Shown: piece after piece, positions 49,501-54,767 of the stretch
Layout: each line of letters opens with the position of its first letter
How positions within the stretch are numbered: the first letter of the stretch is position 1
NCBI GenBank assembly: GCA_964651475.1
Contig: CAZYXV010000019.1
Span: forward strand, 1-64,000
Length of the DNA: 64,000 nucleotides
Reading direction: 5' to 3'
Origin: JBGSMF01 sp964651475
GTDB lineage: Bacteria > Chloroflexota > Anaerolineae > Fen-1058
Notes under the pieces: model-generated
Database searches by the model: none
What the model was told of the DNA's origin: nothing
The model's input: only the letters and a program-made list of their open reading frames with translations
Position numbers and translations under genes: made by a program

Positions 49501-49737
49501 TATTATACTCTTGCATTAGCATATAACGAATTATTTGCTCCTGATTTTCGAGACGTTCGCCGAGGGCAGGATCGCATTTACGATCGCTTGAAGGGGCTAA
49601 ATACCCAAGAATTTCAGGCTGTCTATCAAGGTATCCGGCAGGCTATTTATGAATATTCTCTACCCACGCCAACCCGTATGCAGCAATTTCTCAAAGACTT
49701 TGGATTACCCGAAATGCCCGGCGAAGAGGTCGGATGA
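46558..49737 (+). CDS. STAND-type NTPase with tetratricopeptide repeats
   Basis: 1059 residues from ATG 46558, preceded by GGAGG. The NTPase domain has Walker A YITGKGGMGKTRLLRDIL (about 41-58), Walker B LVLAIDTAEKL, a sensor-like NATILVAGRPDP, and a winged/arm region (LAIITLAWARKGMDAELLAR). The C-terminal about 450 residues are TPRs (NNLGYLYRTRGQFQDAIDTY; NNLAWACAEVGEFSKAERYC; LNTLGLILMRDDKPHRAKVH). STAND proteins with TPRs sense ligands or invaders and oligomerise; the ligand here is unknown. The gene overlaps the preceding ATPase by 4 bp and is followed after 1 bp by a GNAT. Confidence 0.85.
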   Translation: MSPQLAIEYLGARATPELVNRKQILNTIQMTLDSAECRVVYITGKGGMGKTRLLRDILQRCAPGGEWFRPGLLSMWDVLDLYHTHTHVQDGFAQSILDALSERAAQTHDAQSLKKCRVAFGKYQEAYNHFEKSKYHLAGMLKELSELRDQVAQEFVNALNALAQSYHLVLAIDTAEKLFYETDEIQQAIELGEEGIAVLSWLLKKVLPVLRNATILVAGRPDPESGHKRLRKDLKAALRDCLIERNLDRFELEDTQDYFRAAARAVEQEGQAEEAKRIEGIPPETQTVIWRYTGGRPIRLALMIDYLLESQDLLPQVKDPPEIAYKRTDGELATIQQDIEQDLVRFWEETRRATNLAIITLAWARKGMDAELLARAADLKRDEMWDIEKAQQLLDAIRGLSFVKTRSFDGRFFLHDEMYDLLDRYVLARVPEIERERVHAAILKYYEERVGRARKRVFDLGQPHLEKMPEWERVPLGVPKPPDDPRALAAAMTELYNLMAEEVHYRLRHNSQYGYQVYYHYAQEAHWASEDTLDLLLRSEILDFLTILGAKERIEGLRYSEPLIDTGLRWVTRNTRRRAYATAVSIAERLRTKCESILDDVGALAWARLDSQQGEAMTYQGIELERAKELLTSAVSNLQTLGALSGFEGWQRDVLLAEAFNNLGYLYRTRGQFQDAIDTYEKAIPLWRKLGEREPATEKKGVSDAQHANTLNNLAWACAEVGEFSKAERYCLDALHKRQQLGPLAPVAFSLNTLGLILMRDDKPHRAKVHCERALGIFRDLGQPRGVGLACIALAEVYRRMSDVPDLYAPEESADLLKQAARHAQEAVEIFDKSVPERPRKIEALLELGCVYRQWAWLRPSYTSVTDNAPHVLAQNSEEALRQAIQVAGEDLLHRGVDAHVNLAWLYYYVRDNEKARAEAETVIQRIDQRYHITSNGWPDQSLPQAFFWVQLGKACLLLGQIAFREFQRSQGPAHLEKAARYYTLALAYNELFAPDFRDVRRGQDRIYDRLKGLNTQEFQAVYQGIRQAIYEYSLPTPTRMQQFLKDFGLPEMPGEEVG

Positions 49738-49738
49738 A

Positions 49739-50212
49739 ATGGTCTTTTCTCTTGCCCCCGGACATCGCGTTGACCTTGTTGCCGCTATTAACACTGTGTG
49801 CAGCGAGAGCCCGTATATGGCAACCACACGCTTTGAGCCTACGCCGGCCTGGATGCATGCGCTAGATACACCTGATTGTCAATGTCATTGTATCCTGACG
49901 ATTCAAGACACCGGTCGTATTATTGGCTGGTGTCGAATGTTTCCGGCCAATCGCAATGAGGCGCTGTCGCAGGTGGAACTGGGCGTCGGCTTGCTTGCGC
50001 CGTACCGCTTGTGTGGGTTGGGGACATTGCTTGTCAGACAAGCGTTAGGCTGGGCCAGTCAAACCGGTTACGAGACGGCCATACTGCAAGTCCATCCAGA
50101 TAATGCTGTAGCGCGTCATGTATTTGAACGTTGTGGGTTTGAATACGATGGCATGGTAGGTGGGCTGATGACGATGATTCGTCACCTGCGCCATGAGGAG
50201 CAATATTTGTGA
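49739..50212 (+). CDS. GNAT-family N-acetyltransferase
   Basis: 157 residues from ATG 49739, 1 bp after the STAND stop; the frame is open upstream but that is inside the STAND gene. The GNAT core is visible: GRIIGWCRMF, QVELGVGLLAPYRLCGLGTLLVRQAL (motif A region with an R/Q-x-x-G-x-G/A-like loop), and NAVARHVFERCGFEYDG (motif B). It transfers acetyl from acetyl-CoA to an amine, perhaps on a protein or peptide product of this island; the substrate is unknown. The stop overlaps the GTG start of the radical SAM gene. Confidence 0.85.
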   Translation: MVFSLAPGHRVDLVAAINTVCSESPYMATTRFEPTPAWMHALDTPDCQCHCILTIQDTGRIIGWCRMFPANRNEALSQVELGVGLLAPYRLCGLGTLLVRQALGWASQTGYETAILQVHPDNAVARHVFERCGFEYDGMVGGLMTMIRHLRHEEQYL

Positions 50213-51681
50213 ACAGCTTGACAGAACAAGTTCCACGAGTACTATGGGGTTTAGCTGGCGAGTGGGTAGAGCAAGATTGTGCATGCGCTGAAAACATACC
50301 GCACCTGTGGCGAATGCCGCCCGGCATCTCCAGCGAAACGGATTGCGCCTGCGCCGAACCGCTTTTGTCGCCCGCCCCCCCCACTTCATTAATGGCAACT
50401 GCCTGGCGCATTGCACCGGAGATCTATCGCGCCCCATTGCCAGACATGCACGAACTAGTCTTTGCTTCTACCGGTCAGGCTGGCCTGATCATTCTTAACC
50501 AACCCGCCCGCGCTATCCTGAATGCTTACCGCCAACCTCACACTCTAACCAACGACACAGCCCGCCAATTGGCACCACTTGGGTTACTCGTTACAACCTA
50601 TCACCCTCAGTCCCCAGTCCCCAATCCCCAATCCACCCTCACCGCCTGGCTACATATTACCAACGCCTGTAACCTAAACTGTGATTACTGCTACGTAAAA
50701 AAATCAAGCACGGCAATGACCCAAGAGGTAGGCTGCGCTGCCATTGACGCTGTCATCCGTTCAGCGCAGGTCAATGGCTACCAGGCTATCAAGCTCAAGT
50801 ACGCCGGCGGCGAACCCACGCTGCATCCAGCGTTGGTCAATCGCCTGCACAACTATGCCGTTGATCGAGCCAACCACGCCAAGCTGAAATTGCGCGAAAC
50901 GCTGCTGTCCAACGGCGTAGCAGTGACCGACGAATTGCTCGCCTGGCTGCGCGACGAGAACATGCGCGTAATGATCTCAATAGATGGGCTGGGCCAGGCG
51001 CACGACAAACAGCGCCATTTTGCCGATGGGCGCGGCACAGCGTCGTTGGTATGCAATACTATTGAGCGCGCGCTGCGGTTGGGGCTAAAACCCTATCTAT
51101 CCATCACCATCAGCGCAGATAACGCGCACGGGCTATCCTCAACAGTTGCTTTTGCATTGGAACGCGGTGTGCCTTTTAATCTCAATTTTGTCCGGGCGGC
51201 TGGAGGCATTACAAACTCGCGTAAAATCATTGCCGGCGTGCGCGCGGCGTTTGAGGTAATAGAGAACAACCTGCCGCCTTATCCGCTGACCGGCATCCTC
51301 GACCGCGCCAATTTTGCCGCGCCGCACCCCTATACCTGTGGCGCCGGGCGCGATTACCTGGTGATTGACCCGGCCGGCAAAGTGGCGCGCTGCCAAATGG
51401 AACTTGAGCAGGCTGTGACTGATGTCTGGGCTGATAATCCACTGCTTGCTGTGCGCGCTGCGCCAACTGGCTTTCAGGCAGTAACCGTAGATGAAAAAGA
51501 AAACTGCCGCGCTTGCCTGTGGCGCTATGCTTGCGGCGGGGGTTGCCCGCTTTTGACGCACCAGGCCACCGGTCACAATCAAGCCCCATCACCCTATTGC
51601 GAGGTGTACCAGGCGCTCTATCCTGATCTCTTGCGCCTGGAAGGATTGCGGCTGCTCAAGTGGGGAAAGCAGGCAGCATAA
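50209..51681 (+). CDS. Radical SAM/SPASM peptide-maturase-like enzyme
   Basis: 490 residues from GTG 50209. Residues about 20-55 hold two copies of DCACAE (DCACAENIPHLWRMPPGI and DCACAEPLLSPAPP). About 65-135 resemble a PqqD-like peptide-recognition domain (WRIAPEIYRAPL; LIILNQPARAIL; LAPLGLLV). The radical SAM core has CNLNCDYCYVKK (CxxxCxxC), YAGGEPTLHP and MISIDGLG. The C-terminus has SPASM-type cysteines (CGAGRDYLVIDPAGKVARC; CRACLWRYACGGGC; YC). Such enzymes modify ribosomal peptides or protein side chains. No separate precursor is certain. Last gene before a strong terminator. Confidence 0.85.
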   Translation: MNSLTEQVPRVLWGLAGEWVEQDCACAENIPHLWRMPPGISSETDCACAEPLLSPAPPTSLMATAWRIAPEIYRAPLPDMHELVFASTGQAGLIILNQPARAILNAYRQPHTLTNDTARQLAPLGLLVTTYHPQSPVPNPQSTLTAWLHITNACNLNCDYCYVKKSSTAMTQEVGCAAIDAVIRSAQVNGYQAIKLKYAGGEPTLHPALVNRLHNYAVDRANHAKLKLRETLLSNGVAVTDELLAWLRDENMRVMISIDGLGQAHDKQRHFADGRGTASLVCNTIERALRLGLKPYLSITISADNAHGLSSTVAFALERGVPFNLNFVRAAGGITNSRKIIAGVRAAFEVIENNLPPYPLTGILDRANFAAPHPYTCGAGRDYLVIDPAGKVARCQMELEQAVTDVWADNPLLAVRAAPTGFQAVTVDEKENCRACLWRYACGGGCPLLTHQATGHNQAPSPYCEVYQALYPDLLRLEGLRLLKWGKQAA

Positions 51682-51700
51682 CAGCATCAACTCCGGCTCT

Positions 51701-51740
51701 AAACGAGGGAGAAGGTTACAAGCCTTCTCCCTCGTTTTTT
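51701..51740 (+). terminator. Rho-independent terminator of the ATPase/radical SAM operon
   Basis: AAACGAGGGAGAAGG (51701-51715) pairs perfectly with CCTTCTCCCTCGTTT (51723-51737) around a 7-nt loop, followed by T-rich sequence. It closes the transcript 20 bp after the radical SAM stop. Confidence 0.92.
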
Positions 51741-51742
51741 GC

Positions 51743-51773
51743 GTGAGATTGTTGTGAGATGGTAGTAAGAAAA
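51743..51773 (+). promoter_or_regulatory. Operator array C: three 11-bp-spaced repeats
   Basis: GTGAGATTG (51743), GTGAGATGG (51754) and GTAAGAAAA (51765), spaced exactly 11 bp, begin 3 bp after the terminator and precede the small-protein/NYN transcript. Downstream CTCTTGCAAGAG (51826-51837) is a perfect 12-bp palindrome, and TATGAT (51857) could be a -10. The motif is the same as in arrays A and B. Confidence 0.68.
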
Positions 51774-51930
51774 GAGCCAGAAAGTAGCAACCCGCTCGCA
51801 AACACTTTTTCAGATTATTGTACGACTCTTGCAAGAGCTGGCACGCTATTTAGCAGTATGATGTAGGCAGGATAAACAATCAACATTCTTGTGATAAAAG
51901 AAAGCAACTGGCACAGAAAGGAAGGTTAAT

Positions 51931-52050
51931 ATGGGAGAAATAATTCAAGCAATTCCTGTCATCATCATAGCGTTACCGTTTCTGCTTGTGCTTACACGAA
52001 TGCTCACCGCATCCCATGACGATGGTGACGGCTGGGGGCAGTGGTCTTAG
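51931..52050 (+). CDS. 39-residue membrane protein
   Basis: ATG 51931 with AAAGGAAGG upstream. The sequence is one hydrophobic helix (about residues 4-24; IPVIIIALPFLLVL) followed by an acidic, Gly/Trp-rich tail (SHDDGDGWGQWS). It is the first gene after operator array C and is 44 bp before the NYN gene. It could be a small membrane anchor, a toxin-like peptide or a substrate of the radical SAM enzyme (two Trp, one Ser near the end). No homologue is recognised. Confidence 0.6.
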   Translation: MGEIIQAIPVIIIALPFLLVLTRMLTASHDDGDGWGQWS

Positions 52051-52094
52051 CCGAGGTGTAAGCACCCGGCTCCAGGCTCGAGGGGAGACGAAAA

Positions 52095-52613
52095 ATGTCC
52101 AACAACTCTTTGCCCTGCTGCGTTGTCTTGATAGACGTCAAAAACATTTCGCCCAACATAATAGGTGGGCTGATGCGGCAGTTGAAGTCGAGATACACCA
52201 TTACTCAAGCCATTGGCTTTGCCGATTTTGGCCAGCCAGAGATTTCTAACACCAAAGCAGCGCTACGGCGGCTGGGTATCACGCTCCGCCACGTCCCGAG
52301 TCTGCAATCTGGGCGCTTTCGTAAAAGCCTGGTGGATCAGACGTTAATGATTGAAATGATGATGATCCACGCTCACTGTCGCAATCAAATTGATGCTTAC
52401 GTGCTCGTTTCCGGCGATGGGCATTTTGTGCCGATGGTGCAGGCGCTGCGTAGAGATGGCAAGCGTGTGATTGTAGCCGCGCCGCGACAATCGTCCAGCC
52501 GTGCACTACGCAGGGTGGCCAGTCAGTTTTTTACAGTGCGGATGCACGCGCGCAAGTCATCGGCCTCAACTACACTGCCTGGAATCGCACCGAGAACAGA
52601 GAGGCCGCAATGA
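52095..52613 (+). CDS. NYN-domain (PIN-like) nuclease
   Basis: 172 residues. CVVLIDVKNISPN at the start, TQAIGFADFG, KSLVDQTLMIEMMMI and AYVLVSGDGHFVPMVQALRR with KRVIVAA are the consecutive acidic motifs of the NYN/LabA-like PIN fold, with Asp in VLID, VDQ and SGDGHF. These proteins usually cleave RNA with a divalent metal. The C-terminal about 35 residues are a basic tail. Its stop overlaps the ATG of a tiny membrane ORF (ATGA at 52610-52613). An RNase following an ATPase sensor cassette fits an effector role. Confidence 0.83.
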   Translation: MSNNSLPCCVVLIDVKNISPNIIGGLMRQLKSRYTITQAIGFADFGQPEISNTKAALRRLGITLRHVPSLQSGRFRKSLVDQTLMIEMMMIHAHCRNQIDAYVLVSGDGHFVPMVQALRRDGKRVIVAAPRQSSSRALRRVASQFFTVRMHARKSSASTTLPGIAPRTERPQ

Positions 52614-52690
52614 TTGCTCTGGTCATCATTGGCACGGTCAATTTGATAGCACTATTTGTGTTGGCGTTGCACCAACCAGTTGCACGATAA
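52610..52690 (+). CDS. 26-residue membrane peptide
   Basis: MIALVIIGTVNLIALFVLAL plus a short tail HQPVAR. One hydrophobic helix with a positive C-terminus, coupled to the NYN gene by an ATGA overlap. Too short for homology, but position, overlap and composition argue that it is real. Possible type I toxin-like or anchor peptide. Confidence 0.5.
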   Translation: MIALVIIGTVNLIALFVLALHQPVAR

Positions 52691-52704
52691 GAGGAGGTGT
52701 ATAA

Positions 52705-52803
52705 ATGAAACGACAAATTACCATTCATGATCTATTGGTGATCTTGTTGCTGCCACCCTTGCTAATATTGACCGAAATAATCAAACTGATAGGCGGGCCT
52801 TGA
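52705..52803 (+). CDS. 32-residue membrane peptide
   Basis: MKRQITIHDLLVILLLPPLL then ILTEIIKLIGGP. GAGGAGGT 6 bp before the ATG is one of the strongest ribosome-binding sites in the window. A basic/polar head is followed by a Leu/Ile-rich helix broken by PP. Likely an inner-membrane micropeptide belonging to the NYN transcript. Function unknown. Confidence 0.6.
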   Translation: MKRQITIHDLLVILLLPPLLILTEIIKLIGGP

Positions 52804-52812
52804 ATTTTTTCT

Positions 52813-52860
52813 CGGGCGAAGCAAGCTATTGGTTTTTGCAAAAACTACTTGCTTCGCCCG
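52813..52860. other. Perfect 13-bp hairpin between small ORFs
   Basis: CGGGCGAAGCAAG (52813-52825) pairs with CTTGCTTCGCCCG (52848-52860); loop of 22 nt rich in T and A. It lies 10 bp after the 32-residue ORF and 65 bp before the 45-residue ORF. No T-run follows the stem, so it may be a processing site or translational control element. Confidence 0.55.
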
Positions 52861-52925
52861 GAATGATAGATCTGCGATCTTGGATATTTGTTCCAACATT
52901 TGAATTTATCGAAAGGACGTATCTG

Positions 52926-53063
52926 ATGTTCACTTATATTTTCTTGCTGATCACAGTACCTCTCATAGTTGCTTTGGGAACAGGCATAAACCACACAGTG
53001 GCAGATTACAGACGGCGGCGCATTTACGCCCAACGGCTCAGGCAAGTGCTGGCGCAAAATTAA
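52926..53063 (+). CDS. 45-residue membrane protein
   Basis: ATG 52926 with GAAAGGACG upstream. One helix (MFTYIFLLITVPLIVALGTG) is followed by a basic tail (DYRRRRIYAQRLRQVL), the typical N-out/C-in small membrane protein layout. The frame is open upstream to a TTG at 52800, but the hairpin 52813-52860 lies there and no start signal is seen. Last gene of the island. Confidence 0.55.
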   Translation: MFTYIFLLITVPLIVALGTGINHTVADYRRRRIYAQRLRQVLAQN

Positions 53064-53119
53064 ACAGCCAAATGAATCTCTGATGTGCAACCCGCTCGCT
53101 CGAAATCGTCGTGTAGCGC

Positions 53120-53251
53120 AACCTGTTGACCATCCACGAAAAGCGCGAGTTCATTGATCCGCGCAGCGCCCCGCCGGATTTGGAAGAGGCGGAGAGACGC
53201 ACGCGAAAAGAGATCGCGGACATTGAGGCGCGATTGGCAAAATTGGGGTAG
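53120..53251 (+). pseudogene. Degraded C-terminal gene fragment
   Basis: One frame reads LLTIHEKREFIDPRSAPP and then a charged helix (DLEEAERRTRKEIADIEARL) to a TAG, without a start codon or ribosome-binding site and without upstream coding character. It looks like the 3' end of a lost gene, of the sort that ends in a coiled-coil helix. The parent family cannot be named. Confidence 0.35.
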
Positions 53252-53338
53252 AATATAGCTAGAAAATTGCCAGTGCAAAATACCGCCGCAACCAGTGCGC
53301 GGAAAGTCGCAAGCTACACTTTTTAAAGGAGGAAAAGC

Positions 53339-53551
53339 ATGGACGAGTTAATCAAGCTGGTTGTAAACAAGACCGGGCTGCCGGAAGCGACGGCCCAAAA
53401 GGCCGTAGAGGTTGTGATTGGCTATTTGAAGAAAAAGCTGCCCGCGCCCATTGGCGCGCAGATTGATGCGCTGCTGGCCAGCGGCCAGGCAGCCCAGGGC
53501 GTTGAAAGCGCGGCGCAGGCATTGGGTGGGCTGTTGGGCAAAAAGAAATAG
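53339..53551 (+). CDS. Small conserved-looking helical protein
   Basis: 70 residues, with an ideal AAAGGAGG ribosome-binding site. MDELIKLVVNKTGLPEATAQ, VVIGYLKKKLP and LLASGQAAQGVESAAQALGG give an amphipathic helical protein ending in GKKK. The layout resembles small DUF2267/DUF2780-like bacterial proteins (helix, Leu-Pro turn, Gly-rich end), but I would not assign either. It lies alone between the island and a convergent housekeeping gene. Confidence 0.65.
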   Translation: MDELIKLVVNKTGLPEATAQKAVEVVIGYLKKKLPAPIGAQIDALLASGQAAQGVESAAQALGGLLGKKK

Positions 53552-53580
53552 CCGCTCGCCGCGCACACTGCACATCGGGG

Positions 53581-54729
53581 CTAAAGACTCCCGGCATCTT
53601 GCGAGACGCCGGGAACGAGTCCTTGGGCCGCCCGGTACATTGCCACAATGTTTTCCGGCGGCGTATCGGGCTGAAAATTGTGCGCCGGGGCCAGGATATA
53701 GCCCCCGCCCGGCGACAGTATTTCCAGGACGCGCCGCACGTTTGCCCTCACCTCTTCTGGCGCGCCGCGCGGCAGGGTACGTTGTTCGTCAATGCCGCCG
53801 TGGAAGCATAGCCGCGCGCCAAAGTCGCGCTTGAGCGCGGAGGGATCCATGCCGGCGGCGTGCGGTTGAATGGGGTTGAGCACATCCAGTCCGATCTCGA
53901 TCAAATCCTCGATGAAGGGCCTGACGCCGCCGCAGGTGTGCATAAAAATCTTGGCGCTGGTGCGCGCCTTGATTTCGGCGAACAATTGGCGATGCAGCGG
54001 TTTGATCAGCTCGCGGTACAGCGCGGGCGAAAGCATCGGCCCGGTCTGAATGCCCAGGTCGTCGGCAGTTTCGACCATTTGCACATACGGGCCAACGGCA
54101 TTCAGCATCACCTCGTATTGGCCGCAAATCACTTCAAAGACCTTGTGCAATAACCTGTCGGCAAAGCGCTTGTTACGTTTGAGGTCGCCCAAAAAGGCGG
54201 CAAAGCCGCGCAGGTACAGGGCCGTCTCGAATACGCCGCCGGGCAGGTGCGCCACCAGTGCGTAATCGCTTTGCTCGTACAGTTGGCGGGCCTGTTCGGC
54301 CAGGCCAGCCACCCGCGCGGGGTCAAAGGGATCAGGCCAGGCAAAGCGGCCCAAATCGGCTTCGTGGGCCTCTGCTAAGGGGTGCGCCACCATCACCGCA
54401 TAGTGTCCCACCTTCTTTTGACGCAGCCCCCACTCGTCGGCCCAACTGCCATCGTCAAAGTGCGGCGAAACAAAATCGGATGGAGGGCGCAAGCGCACGC
54501 GGCGAAAATCAATCTCGAGCGCCCGCAGCACGCGCTCGTCCAGGTCAAGCATAACAAAAATGGGGCTGATCGTTTCACCGCCATCGCCCTGAAGGCCCAG
54601 GTGCGCTTTGAGCGGCCAGTAAGCGCCTTCCATCAGGCTGGCTACGCTGCCGCCCATATCCTGCGGGGGCCTATCGGGCTGTTGGTGATCGAGCGCCGTG
54701 ACAACACGTTGGCGTGGGGTTAATCTCAT
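53581..54729 (-). CDS. Uroporphyrinogen-decarboxylase-superfamily protein
   Basis: 382 residues. MRLTPRQRVVTALDHQQPDR is the usual start of the URO-D/MtaA-like group. The family core appears as IFMHTCGGVRPFIEDLIEIG, DVLNPIQPHAAGMDP, CFHGGIDEQRTLPRG and GGGYILAPAHNFQPDTPPEN. Members are either heme-pathway decarboxylases or corrinoid-methyltransferase relatives. The environmental form with HTCGG and no HemE signature favours the methyltransferase-like branch, substrate unknown. It starts 38 bp after the PBP stop on the same strand and has a weak ribosome-binding site. Confidence 0.85.
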   Translation of the reverse strand: MRLTPRQRVVTALDHQQPDRPPQDMGGSVASLMEGAYWPLKAHLGLQGDGGETISPIFVMLDLDERVLRALEIDFRRVRLRPPSDFVSPHFDDGSWADEWGLRQKKVGHYAVMVAHPLAEAHEADLGRFAWPDPFDPARVAGLAEQARQLYEQSDYALVAHLPGGVFETALYLRGFAAFLGDLKRNKRFADRLLHKVFEVICGQYEVMLNAVGPYVQMVETADDLGIQTGPMLSPALYRELIKPLHRQLFAEIKARTSAKIFMHTCGGVRPFIEDLIEIGLDVLNPIQPHAAGMDPSALKRDFGARLCFHGGIDEQRTLPRGAPEEVRANVRRVLEILSPGGGYILAPAHNFQPDTPPENIVAMYRAAQGLVPGVSQDAGSL

Positions 54730-54767
54730 GGTATGGAACTACTTGTGGGAATCCCGGTACAGCAGCG

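Noticed and set aside
51841..51858. Sigma-54 promoter (TGGCAC...TTAGCA)
   Set aside because: The GG-to-GC distance is one base too long and there is no enhancer-binding protein nearby.
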